From: Candidatus Omnitrophota bacterium
Lineage (GTDB): Bacteria; Omnitrophota; Gorgyraeia; Duberdicusellales; 4484-171
Reading direction: 5' to 3'
Assembly: GCA_023227945.1 (NCBI GenBank)
Contig: JALOCC010000026.1
Location: forward strand, 1-26,118
DNA: 26,118 nucleotides
The first letter of the stretch is position 1; each line of letters starts with the position of its first letter. Position numbers and translations under genes: made by a program. Below the pieces are notes generated by a model. That model was not told the DNA's origin. It did not search any database and saw nothing but the letters and a program-made list of their open reading frames with translations. Shown one piece after another: positions 14,209-22,068 of this stretch.

Positions 14209-15159
14209 GAGTTCTTTCCCTTCGAAGCTCAGTTCCGTGACAGTTTTCAATTCTTTGCCGAGAAGAATGCGATAATAATATCCATTCTTCTTACAAAAGT
14301 CAATAGCTACTTTCGCTTTTGTTACAACTTCTTCAGACATCCATCCCTTTACTTCTTCAATAATTTTAACTTCATTCCTTATGATAAGGAAATCTGGAAC
14401 ATAATACGTTTTCAACCCAGAAGAATTAACATATGGGATTCTAATTCCGTGCTTCTTTGTCCACATTATTCCTTCTGATTCGTATTCTTTCATCTTATTT
14501 CTTTCATAAGACGAATCATACCATTCTCTCGTGCCATCTTTTTTGAAGAACCAACCAGTTTCCCAATTGTTTCGGTTGTGGTATTTCCCTTCTGAAAGAT
14601 TGCGAGAATATGTTTCTATTCTTCTTTCTAGTCTTGTTTTGTCATCCCACATATGAAGATTAGACATAACTTCTGATCTTCTATGTTTTTCTTTTTCGGT
14701 ATTACAAGCTAATTTTTGCTTGGTTCTAAATTCTTCATTTCTCATCGGATTGTTATCAGAAATTTTTTGGCGAACGTCTGGTCTTTTAGAAACATTATTA
14801 TCTCCCGTTTGCATTTCTCTTTTTCGACCCTTCCAGAATAAAGAAATTTTTTCTTTGGACGTTTCTCTTTTCATAGGATTGTCAGAAATCATTCTTTCCT
14901 TCATCCTCTTGATCTCTTCTTTCGATATTTTGTGATGACCAGAACAAAACCTTCTTCCATAAGATGTGATTTGACCACAACCACACTGACAAACTTGATC
15001 CCATTCTTTGTTTAATCTTTTTCTTTCTTCTTCTTTGAACTTAAGATATTCTGATCGACAAATATTACAATTCTTTAGATGAGAGTTCCATCTTGAATGC
15101 CCGAATTCAATCCCACAAAAGGAAATCGATGGAAGATGGATTTTATAGACAGAAGCCAT
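13348..15159 (-). CDS. NUMOD/PD-(D/E)XK homing endonuclease fused to tRNA nucleotidyltransferase head
   Basis: A 603-residue two-part protein. Residues 1-310: Cys/His clusters (15-34, and VCQCGCGQITSYGRRFCSGHH), then NUMOD3-like helical repeats (KISDNNPMRNEEFRTKQKL), then a PD-(D/E)XK nuclease with E219 (SSYERN), P255-D256 (YYVPDFLI) and E269-x-K271 (EEVKGW). Residues 318-603: class II CCA-adding/PolyA-polymerase body, with GGYVRD, the metal-binding KDLDIVID, DVKRRDFTTNMMMKDLSNGE, GILRGHPDVDFNKILNQDAL, RMIRLVRFICKYNW, EERIRDELIKIM and PEIESLKGVKQNEKF. The enzyme stops where its HD module would begin, ending in an odd Cys-rich tail (EGCNCVCKNFVPK). The endonuclease half is a mobile element; the second half would add or repair tRNA CCA ends. 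Both parts may also be made separately (see the nested start at 14208). Family calls are firm; how the pieces work together is inferred. Confidence 0.8.
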   Translation of the reverse strand: MASVYKIHLPSISFCGIEFGHSRWNSHLKNCNICRSEYLKFKEEERKRLNKEWDQVCQCGCGQITSYGRRFCSGHHKISKEEIKRMKERMISDNPMKRETSKEKISLFWKGRKREMQTGDNNVSKRPDVRQKISDNNPMRNEEFRTKQKLACNTEKEKHRRSEVMSNLHMWDDKTRLERRIETYSRNLSEGKYHNRNNWETGWFFKKDGTREWYDSSYERNKMKEYESEGIMWTKKHGIRIPYVNSSGLKTYYVPDFLIIRNEVKIIEEVKGWMSEEVVTKAKVAIDFCKKNGYYYRILLGKELKTVTELSFEGKELMNENHKSPEKEVEKFFLNFLRYTEFSHHTFSVGGYVRDSILKNLPKDLDIVIDIKGGPEKLTKQLHALFSKETTNPINMGNYPIWQITFKEDIIFEGETYRTKGAVIEFAETMKESYPDPNSRQRSTEFADLGEDVKRRDFTTNMMMKDLSNGEFIDLTGVSKSDIQKGILRGHPDVDFNKILNQDALRMIRLVRFICKYNWTVPLSVLKAVKANSSRIQTISEERIRDELIKIMKLGKLQKAIKFFDSTGLLKYIFPEIESLKGVKQNEKFQEGCNCVCKNFVPK

Positions 15160-15172
15160 ATTAATTCTCTGT

Positions 15173-15198
15173 TTTTGATAATTTAAATATTATCAAAA
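15173..15198. repeat. 10-bp inverted repeat at the endonuclease insertion boundary
   Basis: Arms TTTTGATAAT and ATTATCAAAA surround a 6-base AT centre. It covers the stop codon of the relic and one copy of the promoter-like motif, which is therefore present in both orientations. There is no T-run after it on either strand long enough for a terminator. Confidence 0.55.
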
Positions 15199-15335
15199 GA
15201 AATAACATATCCTCCAACAGCCCATACATGACCATTAAATCTAGTCGATGGTAAAAACTCTTTTAGTAATCTTTCAACTTCCTGTTCGGCAGTAGAAGAT
15301 ATGATTTTTTTGGCTATTTTGTTTATATCAATCAC
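15183..15335 (-). pseudogene. N-terminal relic of a CCA-adding nucleotidyltransferase
   Basis: A 50-codon frame from GTG 15335 whose GTGA overlaps the stop of the GIY-YIG gene. Residues 16-44 (AEQEVERLLKEFLPSTRFNG, then HVWAVGGYV) match residues 9-36 of the downstream nucleotidyltransferase (EKEVEKFFLNFLRYTEF, then HHTFSVGGYV). Homology stops exactly after GGYV, where the intact enzyme continues RD; here it runs into ISFDNI and TAA. So the enzyme was cut at its GG active-site motif and the downstream copy carries a second, diverged N-terminus. The two copies share GGAGGATATGTTA at the break. It may still be translated as a 50-residue peptide by coupling, but it lacks every catalytic aspartate. 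Confidence 0.7.
15191..15198 (-). promoter_or_regulatory. Putative late promoter motif TTTTGATA (endonuclease-transferase gene)
   Basis: Minus-strand TTTTGATA, 31 bases before the start codon at 15159. It lies within the last codons of the relic, just past the break in homology, so it appears to have arrived with the inserted endonuclease gene. Confidence 0.4.
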
Positions 15336-16192
15336 AGAAAATACTCCAATCTTTTCTCTATTGTTTTTTTATCTATCGAATAAGCATATTCCCTATAAAT
15401 AAAGTTTGCTATTTTCCCAAAAGATTCTTTTAAAGATATTTTTAGCTTAATTGAACAAAAAACATTTTCAGGCATTTCGGCAAGTCTTTTTTCAAAAAGC
15501 TTGCGTCTTCTTTCTTCACATTGAATTTTAAACTCTATGGATCTTTTCTTCCCGATTAAAGTCTTTGTCCTTCTTTCAACAGCTTCTTTTGTTTGTTTTT
15601 TACCTTTAAGGGACTGGCTTATTTTTTTTCTAAATTCTTTCGTTTGAGTAAAAGCATAGTTCTTGTTGCTTTTAGATAAACCTAAAGAAATTTTTCTTTT
15701 AGTTTCTGTAGAAACAACTCTTCCTCTTTTTAGAGGGGCTATTTTTTGTTGGGCAACTTTCATCTTGGCTCTTGTGGATTCGCTCTTTTTTACCCCAGAC
15801 ATTGCCCTAGATATTTTCAGTTTAGTGTCTTCTGTCTGGTTAAATCTATGTCCCGAAATGCCTTCTCCTCCTTTAGTCATATTATATCCTTCGGGGAAAA
15901 ATGTTTTCAACTCTGAAATATAGTTAATTTCTTTGTCCTGACCCTCTTTTTCAGTGTCAAAATGGTCAATTTCTTCAAATAGAAAATTTTCGAAACCATA
16001 TTTCTTAATTGCTTTATGAAAAATACACCTAGAAGGATTTGTGAGATTTGATGCTCTTTTATGCGCGATCCATCTCTTCTCAATCGTTTTAGATGTTATT
16101 CCGACATATTTTTTCCCATTTACAAGATTGGTCGCTAAATAAACAAATCCACTTTTATTTTCGTTCTTCATAGCTATGCGCTCTATGTCCAT
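15332..16192 (-). CDS. GIY-YIG homing endonuclease with NUMOD3 repeats
   Basis: A 286-residue free-standing homing endonuclease. The GIY-YIG nuclease is at residues 14-105: GFVYLATN (GIY position), KKYVGIT (YIG position), catalytic Arg40 and His44 in EKRWIAHK, the conserved glutamate in QDKEINYI, and the closing GYNMTKGGEG. Residues 110-220 hold about five NUMOD3-type DNA-binding repeats (TKLKISRAMSG, TKRKISLGLS, RKKISQSLKGKK and others). Its ATG overlaps the previous stop (TAATG) and its own stop overlaps the next GTG (GTGA), so it fits without any gap. A second ATG at codon 8 could also serve. Together with two further endonuclease genes it surrounds the broken nucleotidyltransferase. Confidence 0.9.
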   Translation of the reverse strand: MDIERIAMKNENKSGFVYLATNLVNGKKYVGITSKTIEKRWIAHKRASNLTNPSRCIFHKAIKKYGFENFLFEEIDHFDTEKEGQDKEINYISELKTFFPEGYNMTKGGEGISGHRFNQTEDTKLKISRAMSGVKKSESTRAKMKVAQQKIAPLKRGRVVSTETKRKISLGLSKSNKNYAFTQTKEFRKKISQSLKGKKQTKEAVERRTKTLIGKKRSIEFKIQCEERRRKLFEKRLAEMPENVFCSIKLKISLKESFGKIANFIYREYAYSIDKKTIEKRLEYFL

Positions 16193-16644
16193 TATTGATT
16201 CTCTTCTTTCTTGTGTGGTAACGGGCTAATCTTTATTTCTGAAAGGAACAGGCATTCATAATCCCCATCCACATCACAATCTTTCTTAAGTTTTTTCAGC
16301 AAATTATTCACATCGTTCGGCCTTGCGTTCCAGTCCTGTTCTCCGTGTTCTGACTTCAACTTGATAATTCTAACAGGTGGCCTAGGCGGCATCTTCTTTT
16401 CTGTTCTCGCCGCTGGCGTTGCCGGAGGTGGAGGATATGGAATCAGAGTTTCACCGCCAGCCATATTAGCGGGAGCAGGCGGAATCTCTTTTCTGACAGG
16501 CGGCGGCACAAAACCGGCTTCATCACTGCCATCACCCTTAAATAAGTGTTGGCAAAACCCGCAGACATTCAGAAAAGTAACAAAGATAAAAATATTAAAT
16601 ATCCTGTTTGAGCACATTCTGCGTCTTATTTCTTTTATAGCCAT
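16192..16644 (-). CDS. Exported proline-rich protein, unknown
   Basis: A 150-residue protein. An N-terminal basic stretch (KEIRRRMCSNR) and a hydrophobic core (IFNIFIFVTFLNVCGFC) form a signal peptide or membrane anchor; LNVC-G is a poor lipobox, so lipidation is only possible. The middle is strongly proline-rich (PPPVRKEIPPAPANM, YPPPPATPAAR, MPPRPPVR). The C-terminal 50 residues have two cysteines (KKDCDVDGDYECLF). It overlaps the previous gene by ten bases. Small, exported and proline-rich fits an outer-membrane spanin or another envelope protein made at lysis, but no partner inner spanin, holin or endolysin is seen in the window, so this remains a guess. Confidence 0.5.
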   Translation of the reverse strand: MAIKEIRRRMCSNRIFNIFIFVTFLNVCGFCQHLFKGDGSDEAGFVPPPVRKEIPPAPANMAGGETLIPYPPPPATPAARTEKKMPPRPPVRIIKLKSEHGEQDWNARPNDVNNLLKKLKKDCDVDGDYECLFLSEIKISPLPHKKEENQ

Positions 16645-17615
16645 TTATGACCTTCCGGTAAGCAGTTAACGCGATAGGCAATACCGTTTTGTCTCATAGC
16701 TCTAGCCACAGGGCCTCCACGTCCCTTTTCCATATCTTCTGGACTTATCACTGTTTGAACAACCACTCCAGACCTACCAAGATCAAATTTATCTCCGACT
16801 GTAGGCGGTTTTATACCTACTGGAATATCAAGACCATAATATTCTCCTCCTCGTCCTCCCAAGGAATCTGGAAGATATTTCATATATTGAGCCCAATAAT
16901 TTAATTCCCCAGCCGCCGTTTTCAGGTCTGGGTCTGAATCGACATCACTGTCTCTATTTTCATCATTCTTCTTATATCTTACGGCATTCGGGTCTCTGTC
17001 ATCTAGTCTTGGCGGACGAATTCCTTTTCCTTCACTATATTTGGGTTTGGTTATTCCGTCTGCCATCAAATCCTTATCTTTCCTGTTTAGTTGTTGTCCC
17101 TGACTTGCGGTTTTGAATTTGTCCGGACTGAATTCATCTTGATTTAGAAGCCTTTCTGTTAGTTTTTCAATCATCGCTTCTGTCTTCTCATCTCTTAATT
17201 TTGTAACAAAAGGATCTTGACCCGTTGTAATCTCCGGTACTTGTTGCTGTTTGATAGACGCTTTTGTCTCCTGAACCGGCGGTTCTTCTTGTTTAATTTC
17301 TTCATTTGTTTTATCGGTATTCGGGATGTCAGTTGAATCTTCTTCTTTTTCGTCAAGCCCTAATTCTTTCAAGAGACTGTCAATGCTGTCTTCCGAAGTC
17401 GTATTTTCTTCTTCTTCTGAAGGTAATTCATCACTTTTGGTCTGCTCTATGGGTTCTGGTCCCGGCGTTTCTGTTAACGCCTGGTCTCCTGGTTTCGGCT
17501 GACCTTGTAGTTTTTCCTTAACGGAATGATAAAGACTAAGGATTTCTTCATCTGTAAGCTCCTTTGATTTCCTTACTATTGCCGCCAAAATTATCTTTCT
17601 AAAATTCTTTTTCAT
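16635..17615 (-). CDS. Unknown, long disordered protein after the portal
   Basis: A 326-residue protein from ATG 17615, five bases after the portal stop, with GGAGG and AAGGAA upstream; the frame is open further (to 17717) but only by running through the end of the portal gene. An N-terminal helix (MKKNFRKIILAAIVRKSKEL, then TDEEILSLYHSVKEKL) leads into about 150 residues of acidic, Pro/Glu/Thr-rich disorder. The last 100 residues look folded: GELNYWAQYMKYLPDSLGGR, DIPVGIKPPTVGDKF, RSGVVVQTVI and NGIAYRVNCLPEGHKWL. No family recognised. The place after the portal suggests a head-assembly or internal head protein; disordered acidic linkers also occur in the scaffold-like protein. Confidence 0.55.
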   Translation of the reverse strand: MKKNFRKIILAAIVRKSKELTDEEILSLYHSVKEKLQGQPKPGDQALTETPGPEPIEQTKSDELPSEEEENTTSEDSIDSLLKELGLDEKEEDSTDIPNTDKTNEEIKQEEPPVQETKASIKQQQVPEITTGQDPFVTKLRDEKTEAMIEKLTERLLNQDEFSPDKFKTASQGQQLNRKDKDLMADGITKPKYSEGKGIRPPRLDDRDPNAVRYKKNDENRDSDVDSDPDLKTAAGELNYWAQYMKYLPDSLGGRGGEYYGLDIPVGIKPPTVGDKFDLGRSGVVVQTVISPEDMEKGRGGPVARAMRQNGIAYRVNCLPEGHKWL

Positions 17616-17619
17616 TTCC

Positions 17620-19776
17620 TTACAATCCTCCAGCTTTAATAATGATCTGTTCGAGAATCTGTTGTGGTGTTGCATCAGAAGGTAAATCACGGATACAGTC
17701 ATCAATAACGACTTCACGCTCGTATTTGGTTAAATCATCCCATTGCTTTTCTTTAGAAATCAGTTTTTGGATAATTTCTTCAGGAGAAGCATCTGAAGGT
17801 AATTCTTCCGCAACGGCATCAGATATGGAATTAATATCTAATTTTTCTTCTTCCGGTTCTTCCTTTGATGGTTCTTGGACCCCTGTTTCCGTTATGGATT
17901 CACCCAGTACAGGGGCTAAAGCCTGTTGAAGGAATTTATTGGACTCATCACTTGTCTGTGGTGCTTCCTGACCACCCGATTCCTGACCACCCGCTTGTCC
18001 TCCCAAAAGAGAAGAGAAGTCTGGTATTCCACCTTCTCCATTTCCTTCTTGAGGCTGTCCTTGTATCTTAAGGTTAAGATATTTCGCGACGATTTCAGAA
18101 AAGTTTGATTTTTCTCCGAGATTACTTGCGGCTTCACTAAGAAGATTACGAATAAGTTCATTGAAACTTGCATCCCGTACCGTGAACAAATCTTTATAAA
18201 TTTTTTCTTCTATTTCAGAAACATCCAAGTTGAACAATTCATAAATGATTTCAATAGGAAGACTTCCTTTCTGATAGAGTTGAAACAAATTTTGGAAAAC
18301 TTCGTCATTATCTCGAATTGTAAGACGATTAAACCCGACTTTCGGACACCAGTATTTTTTGATCCCGTTTTCGCCGACAGTGTACCATCCACGCGCTTCA
18401 CAAATAGGAATAAACAGCTTATTTTCGAAGAAGTCCACTAGAGTTTCTCTCTCTTGAGTAAACATTGTGTTGAGAATATCCGTGGTTGTCTTGCTTCCTG
18501 CATAACTTCCTTCTCCTGTCAGCATTTCCTTTGTTATTCCCAAACCGACATATATTTCATTGTCAAGACGCTCTATTTCCGAACTGATATCAAGAAGTCT
18601 ATCCCTGCTGTCTAGTTTTTCGATGGCATATTCATAGTTTCCTGCAATGGAATAATCCGGTTCATTATAGCTGATATCCCATTGCATACGCAAATCTTCA
18701 AGTTCTTCTGGTGTCGCATTCGGCGCTTTTAAAAGATATTTTGGGGACATATTCCTACTTGCCAGCGCGAGTTGAGTAAACTTATAAAAATCTTTCAACT
18801 GAAGGGGAACAAGAATCCTGTCGATAATTGACGGACTCACATCCATATAAGGACTTTTGCGTCTGGAGATACATTCGCAAAAACTCCCGTTCATATGATT
18901 CCAATCTAAAGCGATATATCCGTCGCTAGTAATCGAATCTACAATTTCTTTCGGAACACTGGAAACTATTTCTTCTTCTAGACCGTTATTATTATCACTT
19001 ATGTTTCCCTGTAACATTTGGATGTAACGTCTAGGGCGGTATTCTATTCTCTTTTCTTCGCTAAAACCGATTTCAAAAACAAATACTTCTTCTGGTGGAA
19101 GCATTTGTATCCTTTTCCACAACCTTCTTTCCACATCCCATTCACAAAACAGATACGTCATTCCTATACAGTTACGTTCGTAAAGGATGTCTCCGCTTTT
19201 CTGAAAAAGATTAAGAGTCCTTACCTGGTCTTCAAAAAGTTCCTTTACTTCGGATCTTCTTTCTTCCGGAACAAATTTGGGAATTGTCAAAGTAATTTTG
19301 GTTCTCGGCAAATCTGTCAACAGATCCAAGGCCCGCCCGACAAGGGCATCGCTCCTTGCATACCAGCGAAACCATGAAAATTTTTCCTGAAGACAGGAAG
19401 GCCATTGAATTATGCCTCCGTTCTTCGAATTCATCAATGTGATGAATGACGGGATATCATATACCCCTGATTTTATCCCCAAACCAGACGCATAACTGTT
19501 TCTATAGCTTTCTAATACAAAGCCGGGGGTATAATTGCTAATCGTAGAAGAATACCCGTCTATCATCATTCCTGCGGTTCTTGATCTTCCTGCCAACACC
19601 GTTTTCTTGGAAAGACGATTCTCAATGTCGGAAACGTTTTGTTTTGCCTTTCTAATCATATTGTCTTCTATAATCATTTCTTCCCTTGGATGGAAATTAA
19701 TAGAAGATTGGGCTTGTTTTAAACCCGCATTGATTTCAGCCATCATTTTTTTTCGAAGCCGGTTTTTCCTACTCAT
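17620..19776 (-). CDS. Portal protein
   Basis: A 718-residue protein taken as the dodecameric portal vertex through which DNA is packaged. Evidence: WFRWYARSDALVGRALDLLTDL near residue 140, a clip/stem-like centre, and the segment SRDRLLDISSEIERLDNEIY, VGLGITKEMLTGEGSYAGSK, TTTDILNTMFTQERETLVDF (about residues 395-450), a pattern of portal proteins of large myoviruses. After residue 560 the C-terminus becomes low-complexity (Gly/Gln/Glu-rich, GGQAGGQESGGQ), then two repeats of a short block, SDASPEEIIQKLISKEKQWD and SDATPQQILEQIIIKAGGL. These C-terminal repeats are not part of the usual portal core. It lies two genes after the large terminase, with GGGGAGAT before ATG 19776. Confidence in portal identity is good from order and motifs. 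Confidence 0.8.
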   Translation of the reverse strand: MSRKNRLRKKMMAEINAGLKQAQSSINFHPREEMIIEDNMIRKAKQNVSDIENRLSKKTVLAGRSRTAGMMIDGYSSTISNYTPGFVLESYRNSYASGLGIKSGVYDIPSFITLMNSKNGGIIQWPSCLQEKFSWFRWYARSDALVGRALDLLTDLPRTKITLTIPKFVPEERRSEVKELFEDQVRTLNLFQKSGDILYERNCIGMTYLFCEWDVERRLWKRIQMLPPEEVFVFEIGFSEEKRIEYRPRRYIQMLQGNISDNNNGLEEEIVSSVPKEIVDSITSDGYIALDWNHMNGSFCECISRRKSPYMDVSPSIIDRILVPLQLKDFYKFTQLALASRNMSPKYLLKAPNATPEELEDLRMQWDISYNEPDYSIAGNYEYAIEKLDSRDRLLDISSEIERLDNEIYVGLGITKEMLTGEGSYAGSKTTTDILNTMFTQERETLVDFFENKLFIPICEARGWYTVGENGIKKYWCPKVGFNRLTIRDNDEVFQNLFQLYQKGSLPIEIIYELFNLDVSEIEEKIYKDLFTVRDASFNELIRNLLSEAASNLGEKSNFSEIVAKYLNLKIQGQPQEGNGEGGIPDFSSLLGGQAGGQESGGQEAPQTSDESNKFLQQALAPVLGESITETGVQEPSKEEPEEEKLDINSISDAVAEELPSDASPEEIIQKLISKEKQWDDLTKYEREVVIDDCIRDLPSDATPQQILEQIIIKAGGL

Positions 19777-19778
19777 CT

Positions 19779-20282
19779 TTATCTCCCCAACCTATTCAAA
19801 ATTGATTTGTTGCTTTTAAGGTACGACCGTATTTTCATAAATTTGTTTCTGAACTCATAATCCGATTGCAAAATGTTTTTTTTATCTTCAAGGAAATACC
19901 AAAGTCTGTCGTTCATTTCTTCCATTTCTTTAAGCGTGTTATCAATATCATTGACAATATCGAGAATTTCTGCGTTCTGGGTTTTCTTTTCCCCATTATC
20001 TTCTCCATATCCTGTGTTTTCAAAATCTGAGACTTCTTCTGTTTCTCCTTTTTGTTTCTCCATATTTTTTTTATTCAGGTTCTTCTTAAAATTTTCAATA
20101 TATGCAAATACCGGATGATGTTCTGGTATCGGCTGTCTGAAAGTATTAATATATGATGCCACCTGAGCGGCTAAAGGAATATCTTTAATGTATGGACTAA
20201 TCTTATTTAGTTGTTCTAGAGCGCTCTTTTCTTCTAGCTTTCGTTCAATTTCAGCAACGACCTGCAATGCTTTAATATCCAT
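19779..20282 (-). CDS. Coiled-coil protein between terminase and portal
   Basis: A 167-residue helical protein. The N-terminal half (VVAEIERKLEEKSALEQLNK) and the C-terminal half (ILDIVNDIDNTLKEMEEMND, then RLWYFLEDKKNILQSDYEFR) have heptad-like spacing; a charged disordered link (70-105) joins them. Its ATG overlaps the terminase stop as TAATG, and it ends three bases before the portal start, so the three genes are one translational block. No family recognised. A portal chaperone or terminase-portal linker would fit the place but nothing in the sequence proves it. Confidence 0.5.
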   Translation of the reverse strand: MDIKALQVVAEIERKLEEKSALEQLNKISPYIKDIPLAAQVASYINTFRQPIPEHHPVFAYIENFKKNLNKKNMEKQKGETEEVSDFENTGYGEDNGEKKTQNAEILDIVNDIDNTLKEMEEMNDRLWYFLEDKKNILQSDYEFRNKFMKIRSYLKSNKSILNRLGR

Positions 20283-22066
20283 TAGAAAAATCTCCTGACA
20301 TTTCCTGTCCTTACGTTTCTTCCGTTTCCTTCTTTAATCAGATTATATCGTATCGCTGTCGCCAATCTGTTTTTAGAGAAGGGATTCCTGACCGTAGGTT
20401 TCCTGATAGTCCTCTTTACGTCATTGTAACAGCAATAGACGCTTCGCGCCCATGCCTCACTGATATCATCATGACACCCCGGACGATCAGGCGCGCAGAC
20501 ATCATATCTTGATTTAGCCCCTTCTGAAAGTATGGCTTCCAACATGAGAACTTCTTTGATCAAGACAGGATCGTCGTACAGTCTTAATAGTTTTTCTGTA
20601 TAGAGACTTTTTACCACCTCATATATTTCCGCGTTAAATGAGAGACTTGTGGATACTGCTTCAAAGTAATTTATACCCTTTGACTGCATGATTTCTGACA
20701 TTCCATATGCTTCTTTGCTATCCATAATTCCTGCGGATATCGGGAATCTTTTATTCACATCTTCGATTTCTTTTGCGATATCTTCCATAAGGAGACGACT
20801 TAGGTGTTTGTATTTATCGCATTTTTCATAGATGGATTGTTCAGCCTGCCAGACATCAGAACTTGCGCTGAACCACACGTTTGCATAATCCAATGTAATA
20901 ATGCCGTCTTCATCATGACTTACCGCCAATGCGGCTCCGTCATTTTTGAATCCGAGATCCAAACCTGCATAATACCGGACCTCTCCTTTCCCTCTCGACG
21001 GTTTTATATAGAACGGATCTATACAGGAACGAAATTCATCAGGATCATCAACCCATGCCGAAACACTATCACTAAATTCTGCCCCGAATTCCGCAAGAAA
21101 TCCGTTTCTGTTCCTTCTGCGTTCCGTTTTTAGATCTTCACTGGTAATAAGATCGGGATTCATCATCGCCGTGTACATTTGAACGCAAAGGATGGTGGAT
21201 TCCTTTTCTTCCATACCCGTGATGAACTGTTTATAAAATTTCCCGTATTTGGCTTTCGGAGAACTTATGCAAATTACTTTTCCGTCCCCTTTAAATCCCT
21301 TCACGCTAGGGGTCAATCCCTTATAAACTTCTTCACCGCTATATTTTGACGCTTCATTGCTGATAAAAAAAGCCGTTTCATCCATACATACGACTATTGC
21401 GTCATGACCTCGTAATCCGTTCGAACTGCAACCACCGGTGAGAAAAGAAAGACTGGCTTTATTTTTCCCATTGGCGATATCTTCATCCGTGTAAAGACTA
21501 AAATAAGTCTGTGTCCTGTTACAGACCCTGCTCTTCAGGATCGGGCAGTGATCAATTGCCGTGATCGCCACATCAAAAACAACCCCGGCCTGCTCATCAG
21601 TCGGAGCGACATTAAGAACTTTAATGGATGCCTGTGCCTGTTTACCATAATACTTCGCCGGGTCTCCTAAAAGGACAAGCTTATAAAGTTCGTATCCGAT
21701 AATGCAAGCCGATATCATTGATTTACCACTACGCCTTCCGGCTACCAAAACAAGTTCTTTAATTTTTCTCTTCGGAGTGTCTTCATAGTTGCATCTCTTA
21801 TTTGTGTGCAACCATTTTATGAATGTCTTTTCTGTAAACTTTCCGATGACCTTTTCTTTGACAATATCATAAATGGGAAATTCTTCATTTTCATCAAGAG
21901 GAAGGCCGTATAGCATTTTAAGGATGACTCTTTGCGCCGGCCTAAGTTTAATTCCGAACCCCCAATTCGATTCAATGAAAGTAATAATGTCAGCGCACTT
22001 GCTATTCGGATCTCCACCGACTATAAATTCATTTGCGAGTTCATTTATAAGATTATCTTTTGCCAT
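20282..22066 (-). CDS. terL: Terminase large subunit (packaging ATPase-nuclease)
   Basis: A 594-residue motor protein that pumps and cuts phage DNA. ATPase domain: adenine-side motif LRPAQRVIL (41-49), Walker A VAGRRSGKS (108-116), Walker B DAIVVCMDE (222-230), coupling motif ICISSPKAKYG (265-275). Nuclease domain of RNase H type: YYAGLDLGFKNDG with D370, GIMDSKEAYG around 450, and GCHDDISEAWARS near 555, giving the expected three acidic groups. Start: ATG 22066 lies two bases after the previous stop (coupling likely), but GAGG is 16 bases away; TTG 22078 is closer to that GAGG and would add four residues. Directly upstream is a paralogue with the ATPase domain only. Length and motifs are normal for the family. 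Confidence 0.92.
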   Translation of the reverse strand: MAKDNLINELANEFIVGGDPNSKCADIITFIESNWGFGIKLRPAQRVILKMLYGLPLDENEEFPIYDIVKEKVIGKFTEKTFIKWLHTNKRCNYEDTPKRKIKELVLVAGRRSGKSMISACIIGYELYKLVLLGDPAKYYGKQAQASIKVLNVAPTDEQAGVVFDVAITAIDHCPILKSRVCNRTQTYFSLYTDEDIANGKNKASLSFLTGGCSSNGLRGHDAIVVCMDETAFFISNEASKYSGEEVYKGLTPSVKGFKGDGKVICISSPKAKYGKFYKQFITGMEEKESTILCVQMYTAMMNPDLITSEDLKTERRRNRNGFLAEFGAEFSDSVSAWVDDPDEFRSCIDPFYIKPSRGKGEVRYYAGLDLGFKNDGAALAVSHDEDGIITLDYANVWFSASSDVWQAEQSIYEKCDKYKHLSRLLMEDIAKEIEDVNKRFPISAGIMDSKEAYGMSEIMQSKGINYFEAVSTSLSFNAEIYEVVKSLYTEKLLRLYDDPVLIKEVLMLEAILSEGAKSRYDVCAPDRPGCHDDISEAWARSVYCCYNDVKRTIRKPTVRNPFSKNRLATAIRYNLIKEGNGRNVRTGNVRRFF

Positions 22067-22068
22067 TT

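Noticed and set aside
12193..15335. Group I introns or inteins as the explanation for the broken nucleotidyltransferase
   Set aside because: Each fragment has its own start and ribosome site, the endonuclease-transferase junction is in frame and contains a second copy of the exon end, and I could not recognise intron core pairings or intein splice motifs. Not fully excluded by eye.
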